Assembly: GCF_014199195.1 (NCBI RefSeq)
Contig: NZ_JACIJE010000005.1
Span: forward strand, 62,001 to 126,000
Origin: Neoroseomonas alkaliterrae
GTDB lineage: Bacteria; Pseudomonadota; Alphaproteobacteria; Acetobacterales; Acetobacteraceae
DNA length: 64,000 bases
Direction: 5' to 3'
Made by a program: the position numbers and the translations under genes. The notes under the pieces were generated by a model that was not told the origin of the DNA, did not search any database, and saw only the letters and a program-made list of their open reading frames with translations. Below, in pieces: positions 14,566 to 23,115 of this stretch. Position 1 is the stretch's first letter, and each line of letters begins with the position of its first letter.

Positions 14566-15533
14566 GCGGTATTGCCGTCCGCGCGCATCCGGCGCCGCTG
14601 CGCATCGGCACCCGCGCCTCGCCGCTCGCGCTGTGGCAGGCGCGGCACTTCCTCGGCGTGGTCGGCGGCTTCTGCCCGATGCTGCGCGGCGACACCTTCT
14701 TCGAGGAATGCGCGCTGTCCACCGCCGGGGATCGCATCCTCGACCGGCGGCTGGCCGAGATCGGCGGCAAGGGCCTGTTCGCCAAGGAGATCCACGAGGC
14801 GTTGCTCGACCGGCGGATCGACTTCGCCGTGCACTCGCTCAAGGACCTCGAGACGGAACTCCCCGCCGGGATCGTGCTCGCCTGCACGCTGCGGCGCGAG
14901 GATCCGCGCGACGCGATCGTGCTCGCCCCCGGCGGCCGCGCCGGCCTGCCCGGCGCGCCCTTCGCCGCCCTGCCTGCGGGCGCGGTGGTCGGCACCTCCT
15001 CCGTGCGGCGGCAGTCGCAGCTCCTCCACGCGCGCCCGGATCTGCGGGTGGAGACGATCCGCGGCAATGTGCAGACGCGGCTGCGGAGGCTCGCGGAGGA
15101 GGGTTTCGATGCGACGATGCTCGCCTTCGCGGGCCTGAAGCGGCTCGGCATGGACGAGGTGGCGAGCGCCGTCCTGGACCCTGAGGAGATTGTGCCCGCC
15201 GCAGGCCAGGGCATCGTCGGGGTGACGGTCCGCGCCGACGACACGGCGCTCCTGGACCTGCTCGCGGCCGTCGAGGATCCTGCCGCGCGCGCGGTCGCGA
15301 CGGCCGAGCGCGCGCTGCTCGCGGCCCTCGACGGATCCTGCCGCACGCCGATCGGCGGCCATGCGCGGATCCTGATGGATGGCGCGCTCTATCTCACCGG
15401 CCTGATCGCGCGCCCGGACGGGTCCTTCCTGCTGCGCCGGCGCGTCAGCGGCCCGGTGGCCGATGCCGAGCGGATCGGGCGCGAACTCGGCGCCGCCCTG
15501 CGCCGCGACGCCCCGGCCGACATCCTGGCGTGA
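14562..15533 (+). CDS. hemC: Hydroxymethylbilane synthase (porphobilinogen deaminase)
   Basis: Polymerises four porphobilinogens into hydroxymethylbilane, an early shared step of haem, cobalamin and bacteriochlorophyll synthesis in the cytoplasm. The 323-residue product shows RIGTRASPLALWQA at the N-terminus, GGKGLFAKEIHEALL, HSLKDLE, GTSSVRRQSQL and RGNVQTRL, with the dipyrromethane-binding cysteine in LDGSCRTPIGG. The ATG overlaps the bchP stop (ATGA), so it is translated with the photosynthesis operon. hemC is usually beside hemD or argH; idi is more often found after bchP. It could be the only hemC or a photosynthesis-dedicated second copy; the window cannot tell. Confidence 0.94.
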   Translation: MSGIAVRAHPAPLRIGTRASPLALWQARHFLGVVGGFCPMLRGDTFFEECALSTAGDRILDRRLAEIGGKGLFAKEIHEALLDRRIDFAVHSLKDLETELPAGIVLACTLRREDPRDAIVLAPGGRAGLPGAPFAALPAGAVVGTSSVRRQSQLLHARPDLRVETIRGNVQTRLRRLAEEGFDATMLAFAGLKRLGMDEVASAVLDPEEIVPAAGQGIVGVTVRADDTALLDLLAAVEDPAARAVATAERALLAALDGSCRTPIGGHARILMDGALYLTGLIARPDGSFLLRRRVSGPVADAERIGRELGAALRRDAPADILA

Positions 15534-15544
15534 ACGCCCTCGGG

Positions 15545-15823
15545 TCAGCGGCTATGGTCGCGACGCAGCCGGCGGCCAAGGTCATAGAGATGCGCCGCCA
15601 GCGCGCCCGCGAGCGCGACCGGCACCCAGGGCCAAGCCGGGCCCGCGAGGGCGAATCGCAGCGCCAGCGCGAGGAACACGCCCGGCAGGATGATTGCCGC
15701 GACATCCGCCACGCCCGGCCCACGCCCCGTCAGGCGCCGGCGCGTGAGCAGCAGGACCGCCTCGGCCGCGAGGCAGAACAGCACCAGGTCGGCCACCCTG
15801 CCGCTCTGGATGAGGGCTTCCAT
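15545..15823 (-). CDS. Small hypothetical membrane protein
   Basis: I do not recognise this 92-residue protein. It has about three hydrophobic stretches (VADLVLFCLAAEAVLLL, a middle VAAIILPGVFLALALRF and WPWVPVALAGALAAHL) and ends with the basic DLGRRLRRDHSR, so it is probably an inner-membrane protein with a cytoplasmic tail. Two adjacent ATGs (15826 and 15823) follow GGAGG, and the second has the better spacing. An earlier in-frame ATG at 15871 is possible. It converges on hemC with only 11 bases between the stops and is divergent from the cytochrome gene. Its reality rests on the SD sequence, hydrophobic pattern and compact fit. Confidence 0.65.
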   Translation of the reverse strand: MEALIQSGRVADLVLFCLAAEAVLLLTRRRLTGRGPGVADVAAIILPGVFLALALRFALAGPAWPWVPVALAGALAAHLYDLGRRLRRDHSR

Positions 15824-15972
15824 CATCGGCCTCCGCGCGCCATGCGTCGTCCTGACTTGCCAGATCGGCAAATGGGCCTAACTCCGGGGTTGCCGGTCAA
15901 CATGGTCAGCGATTTCGTCCGGCGGCCTTTGCCCACGGCTGCCCGTGCCTGGCCAAGCGGGAGGAGTACCTG

Positions 15973-16359
15973 ATGCGACGTCTCGTGGTTTCCATGGCGG
16001 TTGCGGCCGCTGCGATGCTGCCCGGAACGGTGCTGGCGCAAGGCGGCGATCCCGCGGCCGGCCAGCGCGTCTTCAACCAGTGCCGCGCCTGCCACACCTC
16101 GGAGCAGGGCGGGCGCAACGGTGTCGGCCCCAACCTCTGGGGCATCGTCGGCCGGCGCGCCGCCTCGATCGAGGGCTTCCGCTATTCCGCCAACATGCGG
16201 GAACTGGCCGAGGGCGGCCTGACCTGGACCGAGGACCGGCTGCGCGCCTACCTCACCAATCCGAAGGATCTGGTGCCGCGCGGCACCATGGCCTTCGCCG
16301 GCATTCGCAATCCCGAGCAGCTCAACAACCTGATCGCCTACCTCAACACGCTGAAATAG
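15973..16359 (+). CDS. Periplasmic class I cytochrome c (c2-like)
   Basis: Soluble electron carrier. The 128-residue precursor has a Sec signal peptide (basic MRR, hydrophobic core, TVLA near residue 22), the haem-binding CRACH at 37-41, and a probable Met axial ligand at 106 in PRGTMAFAG. The mature protein of about 105 residues resembles the mitochondrial/cytochrome c2 group. GGGAGGAG precedes the ATG. It lies just beyond the photosynthesis cluster, so it may donate electrons to the reaction centre or carry them to oxidases; this is inference. The 149-base upstream gap holds a short palindrome TTGCC-N5-GGCAA (15857-15871) of unknown meaning. Confidence 0.88.
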   Translation: MRRLVVSMAVAAAAMLPGTVLAQGGDPAAGQRVFNQCRACHTSEQGGRNGVGPNLWGIVGRRAASIEGFRYSANMRELAEGGLTWTEDRLRAYLTNPKDLVPRGTMAFAGIRNPEQLNNLIAYLNTLK

Positions 16360-16371
16360 GCCGATCCCCCG

Positions 16372-16390
16372 CCGGGCGCGCGGCGCCCGG
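16372..16390. terminator. GC hairpin between convergent genes
   Basis: An 8-bp perfect stem (CCGGGCGC / GCGCCCGG) with a 3-base loop lies 12 bases after the cytochrome stop and 11 bases after the end of the oppositely oriented hydroxy-acid dehydrogenase gene. There is no T-tract, so it may be a weak or factor-assisted bidirectional terminator or only an mRNA end stabiliser. Confidence 0.4.
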
Positions 16391-16401
16391 TGGCCGTGGC
16401 C

Positions 16402-17637
16402 TCAGCCCACCCTCATCAGGAACTCGGGACCCAGTTCCTGCATGCTGTTCGCACCGATCAGCGCGAGGTCGCGGTGGATCTCCTCCTGCAGGAGGTCGAT
16501 CGCGCGCTCCACGCCCGGCTGGCCGCGCACCGCCGCCGCGCAGAGCATCGGCCGCCCCACGAAGACGAAGGACGCGCCGAGGCAATAGGCCTTCATCACG
16601 TCCGTGCCGCGCCTCACGCCGCCGTCGTAGATCACCGGCAGGCCGCCCGCCACCTTCACGATCTCCGGCAACATGCGCAGGCCCGACACCGCGCCGTCGA
16701 GCTGCCGACCGCCGTGGTTCGACACCATGAAGCCGTCCACCCCGATCTCCTTCGCCCGCACCACGTCGTCGGGGTGCAGAACGCCCTTGATCAGCAGCTT
16801 GCCGGGGAAGCGGCGGCGGATCAGTTCCAGGTGCGGCCAGGAGAGCCCATCGCGGGCGCCGAAGGCGCGCTCCAGGTCGCGCGAGAGGATCGGCGGGCCG
16901 CGCCCGGCGTCCATGTTCTCGAAATGCGGCATGCCGTGGTTGCGCAGCGTCCTGAACCAGGTGCCGAAGGCCCAGCGCGGATGCGTCGCCCCCTGCCAGA
17001 ACAGCCGGAAGGTCGGCTTCAGCGGGATGGTGTAGCCGTTGCGGATGTTGTTCTCGCGGTTGGAGGAGACCTGCACGTCCACCGTGAGCACGAAGGTCTT
17101 GAAGCCGGCGGCGATCACGCGGTCCACCAGCGGTTCGATGCGCGCGGGCTCGCCCGGCAGGTAGGCCTGATACCAGGCATCCGGGTTGGCTTTGGCGATC
17201 TCCTCCAGCCTGATCAGCGAGGAGGCCGACATGATGAAGGGGATGTTCTTCGCCCGCGCCGCCTGCGCCAGAACGATGTCGCCGCGATAGGCGAGCAGCG
17301 CCGAGGAGCCCATGGGCGGGATGCCGAAGGGCGCCGCATAGTCCCTGCCGAACAGGCTTGCCGCGGTGGTCCGCGCCCGGGCATCGACCAGCACGCGCGG
17401 GATGAAGCCCCATTCGGCGAAGGCGCGGCGGTTGTCGGCGAGCGACCAGTCGGTCTCCACGCCGCCGGCAAGGTAGCCGTGCAGCATCCTCGGCAGGTGC
17501 CGCGCGGCCGCCTTCTCGAAATCCTGCAGCGAGAGGAAGCCGCGCAGGTTCGGCGGCACCGGCGGGGCCGCGCGCTTCTGCGAGAGGGTGCCTGGATTGA
17601 CGGGCGCGCGGGACTGCGCGGGGCCTTCGGCGGTCAT
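16402..17637 (-). CDS. FMN-dependent alpha-hydroxy-acid dehydrogenase (LldD-like)
   Basis: TIM-barrel flavoprotein that oxidises L-2-hydroxy acids such as lactate or mandelate, passing electrons to the membrane quinone pool. It has 411 residues with a Pro-rich N-terminal tail. The active-site block SNHGGRQLD places the catalytic His near 308 with its Arg neighbour, and IYDGGVRRGTDVMKA is the FMN phosphate region. GSSALLAYRGD and SASSLIRLEEI are family landmarks. The substrate cannot be fixed; lactate is the commonest guess, but the long DNVQ-type loop (NNIRNGYTIPLKPT) is shared with other clades. It stands alone on the minus strand, with a 109-base gap to the monooxygenase-like gene upstream. 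Confidence 0.87.
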   Translation of the reverse strand: MTAEGPAQSRAPVNPGTLSQKRAAPPVPPNLRGFLSLQDFEKAAARHLPRMLHGYLAGGVETDWSLADNRRAFAEWGFIPRVLVDARARTTAASLFGRDYAAPFGIPPMGSSALLAYRGDIVLAQAARAKNIPFIMSASSLIRLEEIAKANPDAWYQAYLPGEPARIEPLVDRVIAAGFKTFVLTVDVQVSSNRENNIRNGYTIPLKPTFRLFWQGATHPRWAFGTWFRTLRNHGMPHFENMDAGRGPPILSRDLERAFGARDGLSWPHLELIRRRFPGKLLIKGVLHPDDVVRAKEIGVDGFMVSNHGGRQLDGAVSGLRMLPEIVKVAGGLPVIYDGGVRRGTDVMKAYCLGASFVFVGRPMLCAAAVRGQPGVERAIDLLQEEIHRDLALIGANSMQELGPEFLMRVG

Positions 17638-17746
17638 GGACGTCTCACCCGGAACAAGATGGTCTGGATTCTGCCGCCTCGCGGCGCATCGGGCCAGGGG
17701 CGGAGGGGCGCGCCCGCCGCAGGGCTGGCCCGAGGCGCCCTCGCGC

Positions 17747-18049
17747 TCAGAGCTCGCACATGGTCAGGGTGCGGGCCTCGATCAGCGGCGCATAGGCCTC
17801 GCGCACCCTGGGCATGCGCGGATTCGCGACATGCGCCTTCACCGCCTCCTGGTCGCGATAGACCTCCACCAGCATGATCCGGCCCTCATCCTTCGTGCCG
17901 TCGGACTTCAGCGGCTGCAGCACCTCGAAGCGCTCGCAGCCCGGCTCCTCCTGCAGAGTCAGGCGCGCATGCTCGCGGATCAGCGCGTCGAAGGCAGCGT
18001 GCTGGCCCGGCTTCAAGCGGAATTCGACGTGGATGGCGACCTTGGGCAT
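17747..18049 (-). CDS. Putative quinol monooxygenase, ABM domain
   Basis: One hundred residues forming a single antibiotic-biosynthesis-monooxygenase (YgiN-like) ferredoxin-like domain: VEFRLKPGQHAAFDALIREHA, then EEPGCERFEVLQP and LVEVYRDQEAVKAHV, the usual strand-helix-strand pattern. Such dimeric proteins act on quinols or small aromatics without a cofactor, or have no known activity. The ATG is preceded by AAGGAG (rightward of the start). It lies between the hydroxy-acid dehydrogenase and the D-amino-acid dehydrogenase genes, all on the minus strand, but the gaps do not prove an operon. Confidence 0.78.
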   Translation of the reverse strand: MPKVAIHVEFRLKPGQHAAFDALIREHARLTLQEEPGCERFEVLQPLKSDGTKDEGRIMLVEVYRDQEAVKAHVANPRMPRVREAYAPLIEARTLTMCEL

Positions 18050-18108
18050 GGCGGCTCCTTCCCTGGCGTATGCCGCCAGGGTGGCCCGGAACCGCCCTGC
18101 GGGAAAGA

Positions 18109-19368
18109 TCAGGCCGCCGCGTAGCGCGCCAGCGCCAGATCGGCCGTCTCGATCTCCGGCTTCCGGCCGGTCACGAGGTCCGCGAGCACGCGCCCCGAGC
18201 CGCAGGCCATGGTCCAGCCGAGCGTGCCATGTCCGGTGTTCAGGTAGAGGTTGCGCAGCCGCGTCGGGCCGACCACCGGCGTGCCGTCGGGCGTCATCGG
18301 CCTGAGGCCGGTCCAGAAGGCGGCCTCCGCGACGTCGCCGCCGCGCGGGAAGAGGTCGGTCACGGAATGCTCGAGCGTCTCGCGCCGCGGCTTGCGCAGT
18401 TGCAGGGAGAAGCCCGCGAGTTCCGCGGTGCCGCCGACGCGGATGCGGTCGCCGAGCCGGGTGATCGCGACCTTGTAGGTCTCGTCCATGACGGTGGAGA
18501 CCGGCGCGCCGTCCTCGTCGCGGATCGGGATGGTCAGCGAATAGCCCTTCACCGGATAGACCGGCACGCGCACGCCGAGCGGCGCGAGCAGTTGCGGCGT
18601 GAAGGAGCCGAGCGCGGCGACATAGGCATCCGCCGTCTCGATACCCGCATCGGTGACGACGCCGCTGATTCGGTCGCCATCGGTCCGCAGGCCGCGGATG
18701 CTGACGCCGTAGCGGAAGCGCACGCCGATGGCCTCGGCCATGGCGGCGAGGCGCTGGGTGAAGATGTGCGCATCCCCGGTCTCGTCGCCCGGCATGCGCA
18801 GGCCGCCGACGAACCGGCCCTGCACGTGGCGCAAAGCGGGCTCGGCGGCGATGCAGCCGGCCGGGTCCAACACCTCGTAGGGCACCTTGAAGGTGTCGAG
18901 CACCGCGGTGTCCTCGGCCACATGGTCGAGCTGCTTCTGCGTGCGGAAGAGCTGAAGCGTGCCCTGGCTGCGCCCGTCATAGGCGATGCCCGTTTCGCGC
19001 CGCAGGTCGCCGAGGCAGTCGCGCGAGTACTCGGCCAGCCGCACCATGCGCGTCTTGTTGAGGCGGTAGGCGGCCTCGGTGCAGTTGGCGAGCATCATCG
19101 CCAGCCAGGAGTAGAGGCGCCGGTCCGCGCGCGGCCACAGCACCAGGGGGCGGTGGCGCATCATCAGCCATTTGAGCGCCTTGACCGGGATCCCCGGCCC
19201 CGCCCATGGCGCCGAATAGGCGTAGGAGAGCTGCCCGGCATTGGCGAAGGAGGTCTCCATCCCCGCCGCTTTCTGCCGGTCGAGCACGGTGACCTCGTGA
19301 CCCGCCCTGGCGAGATACCAGGCCGAGGTCACGCCGACGACGCCGCTGCCAAGGACGATGACGCGCAT
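18109..19368 (-). CDS. dadA: D-amino-acid dehydrogenase (DadA family)
   Basis: FAD-dependent membrane-associated oxidase/dehydrogenase that deaminates D-amino acids to 2-oxo acids. It has 419 residues from the ATG at 19368, where the N-terminal Rossmann motif [21 protein letters not shown] begins at residue 3. [22 protein letters not shown] is the DadA signature, and [16 protein letters not shown] with [17 protein letters not shown] closes the FAD domain. The open frame extends upstream through the regulatory region, but that part has no homology pattern. It is divergent from an Lrp/AsnC regulator gene 124 bases away, the common arrangement for amino-acid catabolic genes controlled by such regulators. 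Confidence 0.92.
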   Translation of the reverse strand: MRVIVLGSGVVGVTSAWYLARAGHEVTVLDRQKAAGMETSFANAGQLSYAYSAPWAGPGIPVKALKWLMMRHRPLVLWPRADRRLYSWLAMMLANCTEAAYRLNKTRMVRLAEYSRDCLGDLRRETGIAYDGRSQGTLQLFRTQKQLDHVAEDTAVLDTFKVPYEVLDPAGCIAAEPALRHVQGRFVGGLRMPGDETGDAHIFTQRLAAMAEAIGVRFRYGVSIRGLRTDGDRISGVVTDAGIETADAYVAALGSFTPQLLAPLGVRVPVYPVKGYSLTIPIRDEDGAPVSTVMDETYKVAITRLGDRIRVGGTAELAGFSLQLRKPRRETLEHSVTDLFPRGGDVAEAAFWTGLRPMTPDGTPVVGPTRLRNLYLNTGHGTLGWTMACGSGRVLADLVTGRKPEIETADLALARYAAA

Positions 19369-19474
19369 GGGGCACCTGCTGGGAATGGAGACGATCCGCG
19401 CCGGGAATGCTGCGCCTGCGTGCCTCGCAGGTGCTGCCGGAATGGCGCAGGAAGTTCCAATGGGCTCGCCATGC

Positions 19475-19491
19475 TTCGCAGATTCTGCGAA
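19475..19491. promoter_or_regulatory. 17-bp palindrome upstream of the Lrp/AsnC-type gene
   Basis: TTCGCAGATTCTGCGAA is a perfect inverted repeat of 8-bp arms around one central base, ending one base before the chosen ATG of the regulator. A partial copy (TCGCAGA) recurs at 19496-19502. Its place between dadA and the regulator gene suggests an autoregulatory operator also controlling dadA; this is inferred from position and symmetry only. Confidence 0.55.
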
Positions 19492-19492
19492 A

Positions 19493-19957
19493 ATGTCGCA
19501 GATCGTGCCAAGCCTCGACGACGCCGACCTCCGCATCCTCCGCGCCCTCCGCCAGGATGGGCGCATCACCAATGCCGCGCTGGCCGCGGCCGTCGGCCTT
19601 TCGCCCTCGGCCTGCCTGCGCCGGCTGCGGCTGCTCGAACGCAGCGGGGTGATCCGCGGCTACACCGCGATCATCGAGGAAGCGCCGCAGCAGGACACGG
19701 TGACGGTGATCGTGCAGATCACCCTCGACCGCCAGACCGAGGAACACCTCTCGCGCTTCGAGGCCGCGGTGCGGCGGCTGCCGGAAGTCCGCGAATGCTT
19801 CCTCATGACCGGCATGTCGGACTACCTGCTGCGCGTGGAGGCGCGCGACGCCGCCGACTACGAGCGCATCCACAAGGAGCAGCTGTCCCGCCTGCCCGGC
19901 GTGGCGCGGATCCAGTCCTCCTTCGCGATCCGCCGCGTCATCGGCAGCCGCGGCTAG
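19493..19957 (+). CDS. Lrp/AsnC-family transcriptional regulator
   Basis: Feast/famine regulator of 154 residues. The N-terminal helix-turn-helix (about 8-55) reads [20 protein letters not shown] then [20 protein letters not shown]. The C-terminal RAM/AsnC effector-binding domain spans about 70-145, with [21 protein letters not shown] chose the ATG at 19493 because it gives the family N-terminus; it has no SD and may be leaderless. The ATG at 19460 has AGGAAG upstream and adds 11 residues, but then the palindrome at 19475 would be coding. It is divergent from dadA, so it probably controls D-amino-acid use. The stop codon overlaps the convergent lyase gene's stop. Confidence 0.88.
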   Translation: MSQIVPSLDDADLRILRALRQDGRITNAALAAAVGLSPSACLRRLRLLERSGVIRGYTAIIEEAPQQDTVTVIVQITLDRQTEEHLSRFEAAVRRLPEVRECFLMTGMSDYLLRVEARDAADYERIHKEQLSRLPGVARIQSSFAIRRVIGSRG

Positions 19958-20877
19958 GCCGCCGCCTTCAACGGCTGCACCCGCGAGAGCCGGCCGAGCA
20001 GGTAGTCCACCTCGCCCGCCGTCTCCGCCGTCAGCTTCGGCCCCGGCGCGCGCAGCGTGTCATGCGCGATGATGCCGCGCCGCTTCAGCACGTATTTGCG
20101 AATGGCAAGCCCGAGGCCGGGCTGCACCTCGGTGCGGATCAGCGGCAAGTGCGCATCGAAAAGGTCCTGCGCCTCGTCACGCTTGCCCGCCCAGATCAGT
20201 TCGCAGACCTTCACCAGCATCTCGGGGAAGGCGTAGCCGGTCATGATGCCGTCCGCGCCGCGCGCGAGTTCCTCCGGCAGGAACTGCCCGCCGACGCCGC
20301 CGAGGATCGCGATGCGCGGCATCTTCCCCTCCGCCTCCAGGCGCCGCACCGCCGTCAGCTTGTCGAGGCCCGGCCAGTCCTCGGCCTTCAGCATCACCAC
20401 GCGCGGGTCGGCGGCCATGCGCGCGATCATCGGCGCGGTCATGGTGATGCCCGAGAGCTGCGGGTAGTCCTGCAGCACGAAGGGAGCATCCACCGTCTCC
20501 ACCGCCTGCGCGATGTAGGAGACCACCGCCTCGTCGCCCTTCAGCCCCGGCGGGGGGGATACCATCACCCCCGCCGCGCCGAGGTCCATCACCGCGCGCG
20601 CGAGCGCCTTCATCGGCGCGAAGCCCGGCGCCGAGGCGCCCACCACCACCGGCACCCGCCCGGCCACGCGCTTCAGCACGCGGGCCACGAAGGCCACGCT
20701 TTCCTCCTGCGTCAGCTTCGGCGCCTCCCCCATCACGCCGAGCAGCGTCAGCCCCGAAGCTCCGGCCGCGAGGAAGGCGTCCGTCATGCGGTCCGCGCTG
20801 TCGAGGTCGAGCGCGCCATCGGGCAGGAACGGCGTCGGCGCGATGACGAAAACGCCCTTGGCGGAACGGTCGAGCAT
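19954..20877 (-). CDS. Dihydrodipicolinate synthase-family lyase/aldolase
   Basis: Class I (Schiff-base) TIM-barrel enzyme of 307 residues in the DapA/N-acetylneuraminate lyase superfamily. The pattern is clear: FVIAPTPFLPDGALDLDS, LGVMGEAPKLTQEE (the usual GTTGE/S loop is altered to GVMGE), the Tyr in LQDYPQLSG and the lysine nucleophile in VVMLKAEDWPG. GVGGQFLPEELARGADGIMTG follows. The changed loop argues against lysine biosynthesis and for a catabolic aldolase or dehydratase acting on a pyruvate-derived keto acid. I chose the ATG at 20877, with AAGGGA five bases upstream, over 20883. It is divergent from the prpF-like gene with 58 bases between them. Confidence 0.87.
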   Translation of the reverse strand: MLDRSAKGVFVIAPTPFLPDGALDLDSADRMTDAFLAAGASGLTLLGVMGEAPKLTQEESVAFVARVLKRVAGRVPVVVGASAPGFAPMKALARAVMDLGAAGVMVSPPPGLKGDEAVVSYIAQAVETVDAPFVLQDYPQLSGITMTAPMIARMAADPRVVMLKAEDWPGLDKLTAVRRLEAEGKMPRIAILGGVGGQFLPEELARGADGIMTGYAFPEMLVKVCELIWAGKRDEAQDLFDAHLPLIRTEVQPGLGLAIRKYVLKRRGIIAHDTLRAPGPKLTAETAGEVDYLLGRLSRVQPLKAAA

Positions 20878-20935
20878 GGGCATCCCTTGATGCTGATTTC
20901 CGCTCCACCATACCGCGCGCAGCAGGAACGACCAG

Positions 20936-22075
20936 ATGGACCAGGCCTTCATTCCCGCCGTCTTCATGCGCGGCGGCTCCTCCAAGGGCGTGTTCTTCCA
21001 CGCCAGGGACCTGCCGGCCGACCCCGCTCAGCGTGATGCGATCCTGCTCGCCGTGCTCGGCAGCCCCGATCCCTATGGTCGGCAACTGGATGGGATGGGC
21101 GGCGGCATCTCCTCGCTCTCCAAGGCCGTCATCATCGGCCCGCCCACGCACCCCGAGGCGGATTTGGACTACCTCTTCGCCCAGGTCGCGGTGGACCGGC
21201 CGCTGGTGGACTGGTCGTCCAACTGCGGCAACCTCTCCGCCGCCGTCGGCCCCTTCGCGGTAGACGAGGGGCTGGTGCGCGCCTCGGATGGCGAGGCGCT
21301 GATCCGCATCCACCAGGTCAACACGAAGCGCATCATCCACGCGCGCTTCGCCGTGCGCGGCGGCCGGGCCGCGGTGGCGGGCGACTTCGCGATGGCCGGC
21401 GTGGCCGGCACGGGCGCGCGCATCCGCCTCGACTTCCTCGCCCCCGGCGGCGGCGCGACCGGCGCGCTGCTGCCCACGGGCCACGCGATGGAGGCGCTGG
21501 AACACGACGGCCGCCGCTATCGCGCCACGCTCATTGACGCCGCCAATGCCTGCGTCTTCCTCGACGCGCGGGAAATCGGCCTCGCCGGCACCGAAAGCCC
21601 CGATGCGATCGAGGCCGACCCGGAGCGCATGGCGCTGCTCGATGCGCTGCGGCGCATCGCCGCAGTGCGCATGGGCCTCGCCCGCACGCCCGAAGAGGCG
21701 CCGCTCGCCATCCCCAAGGTCGCGGTGGTCGCCGCGCCCGCCGCCTATCGTGCCCTCGATGGCGCCGAGCACGCCGCCGACACGCACGACATCGCGGTGC
21801 GCATGATCTCGATGGAGCGCGCCCATCGCGCGGTGCCGCTGACCGGCGGCATGGCGCTCGGCGTCGCGTGCCGCATCGCGGGCACGCTGCCGCATGCCCT
21901 GGCGACGCAGGCGCTGCCGGACGAGGTCCGCCTCGCCAACCCCTCCGGCCTGCTCTCGGTCGGCGCCGAGGTTTCGCGCCGCGAAACCGGCTGGTTCGCC
22001 GAGAGCGCGGTGGTGTTCCGCACCGCTCGCAGGCTGATGCAGGGCGCGGTCGCGGTGCCGATGCGCCTGCTTTGA
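20936..22075 (+). CDS. PrpF-family isomerase (aconitate/4-oxalomesaconate type)
   Basis: Two-lobed diaminopimelate-epimerase-fold protein of 379 residues. PrpF-family members move double bonds in unsaturated tricarboxylates: methylaconitate isomerase (PrpF) and 4-oxalomesaconate tautomerase (GalD). Family marks are FMRGGSSKGVFFHARDLP at the N-terminus, LDGMGGGISSLSKAVIIGP, and the DWSSNCGNLSAAVGPFAV block carrying the active-site Cys. A second part with KVAVVAAPAAY and MISMERAHRAVPLTGGMALG completes it. No prpC, prpB or acnD accompanies it, so propionate use is unlikely; the neighbouring LigI-like hydrolases fit an oxalomesaconate-like substrate better. It heads a rightward gene set. Confidence 0.86.
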   Translation: MDQAFIPAVFMRGGSSKGVFFHARDLPADPAQRDAILLAVLGSPDPYGRQLDGMGGGISSLSKAVIIGPPTHPEADLDYLFAQVAVDRPLVDWSSNCGNLSAAVGPFAVDEGLVRASDGEALIRIHQVNTKRIIHARFAVRGGRAAVAGDFAMAGVAGTGARIRLDFLAPGGGATGALLPTGHAMEALEHDGRRYRATLIDAANACVFLDAREIGLAGTESPDAIEADPERMALLDALRRIAAVRMGLARTPEEAPLAIPKVAVVAAPAAYRALDGAEHAADTHDIAVRMISMERAHRAVPLTGGMALGVACRIAGTLPHALATQALPDEVRLANPSGLLSVGAEVSRRETGWFAESAVVFRTARRLMQGAVAVPMRLL

Positions 22076-22134
22076 GCGCGGCCCTGCCCATGCGATACCA
22101 GCGGCAAGGACCATAAGGGGGAAGGACGCCACCG

Positions 22135-23115
22135 ATGATCAGCCGCCGCATGGCCATCGCCGCTGCCGCCGGTGCATCGCTCGCCGGCCCGGCGCGCGCG
22201 CAGACCGCCTGGCCCGACCGCCCGCTCCGCGTCATCGTGCCCTTCGCCGCGGGCGGCAATGCCGACACCATCGCGCGCATCCTCCAGCCGCGCCTGCAGG
22301 ACCGGCTCGGCCAGCCCGTGGTGGTGGAGAACCGCCCCGGCGCGGGCGGCAGCCTCGGCGCGGAGACGGTCGCGCGATCGCGCCCCGATGGCTACACGCT
22401 GCTGATCGGCTCGAACGGCCCGCTCAGCGTCAACCCCGCCGTCCAGGCGCGCCTCCCCTACGATGCGGAGCGGGACTTCGCGCCCGTCGCCATGGCGATG
22501 CAGGTGCCGCATTGCCTGATGGTGCAGTCCGCCGCGCCCTGGCGCAGCGTCGCGGATGTCGTCGCCGCCTCGCGCGCGCGGCCCGACGCGCTGGGCGCGG
22601 GCACGGCCGGCGTGGCGAGCGCGACCCATCTCTCGCTCGAAGCCTTCAAGGCCGCGAGCGGCGCGCAGATCCTGCACGTCCCCTATCGCGGCGGCGGCGC
22701 CGCGGTGCCGGATTTCGTCGCCGGCAACGTGCCGCTGCTGTTCACCGAGTTCTCCACCGCCCTGCCGCTGCATCGCGACGGCAAGGGGCGCATCGTCGCC
22801 GTGGCCTCGGCCGCGCGCCTCGCCGCCCTGCGCGAAGTGCCGACCATGATCGAACAGGGCATCGCGGGCTTCACCGCCGCCTCCTATGTGGGCCTGGTCG
22901 CGCCGGCCGGCACGCCGGCCGAGGTGCTGCAGAAGCTCGGCGCGGCCATGGCCGCGATCGTAGCCGATCCCGATTTTCGCGCGCGCATGGAAGCAATGGG
23001 CGGCGAGGCCGCGGCCGGCCCGCTCGCCACGCCCGAGGGCTTCGCCGCCTTCATCCGCGAGGATCTCGCGCGCTCGCGCAGCGTGGTCCGCACGGCCGGG
23101 ATCACGATGCAATGA
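22135..23115 (+). CDS. Tripartite tricarboxylate transporter substrate-binding protein (TctC/Bug family)
   Basis: Periplasmic solute-binding protein of 326 residues with an export signal (MISRRMAIAAAAGASLAGPARA, a twin-Arg-like start and Ala-X-Ala end near 22). It shows the Bug-family hallmarks WPDRPLRVIVPFAAGGNADT, VVENRPGAGGSLGAE and PDGYTLLIGSNGPLS. Bug proteins bind carboxylates, often through a two-water motif. The membrane parts TctA and TctB are absent from the window, so it must pair with proteins encoded elsewhere or act as a sensor. AAGGGGGAAGG lies upstream. Its stop overlaps the next gene as ATGA, linking transport to the downstream hydrolases. Confidence 0.9.
   Translation: MISRRMAIAAAAGASLAGPARAQTAWPDRPLRVIVPFAAGGNADTIARILQPRLQDRLGQPVVVENRPGAGGSLGAETVARSRPDGYTLLIGSNGPLSVNPAVQARLPYDAERDFAPVAMAMQVPHCLMVQSAAPWRSVADVVAASRARPDALGAGTAGVASATHLSLEAFKAASGAQILHVPYRGGGAAVPDFVAGNVPLLFTEFSTALPLHRDGKGRIVAVASAARLAALREVPTMIEQGIAGFTAASYVGLVAPAGTPAEVLQKLGAAMAAIVADPDFRARMEAMGGEAAAGPLATPEGFAAFIREDLARSRSVVRTAGITMQ

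Noticed and set aside
18070-21036. Long rightward open frame (988 codons) opposite dadA and the lyase
   Set aside because: No family pattern; rich in Arg, His and Gly; runs through two real genes and a promoter on the other strand or frame.
20936-22075. Propionate methylcitrate pathway assigned from the PrpF-like gene
   Set aside because: No prpB, prpC or acnD lies nearby and the neighbours are hydrolases and CoA enzymes, so the family is broader than propionate metabolism here.
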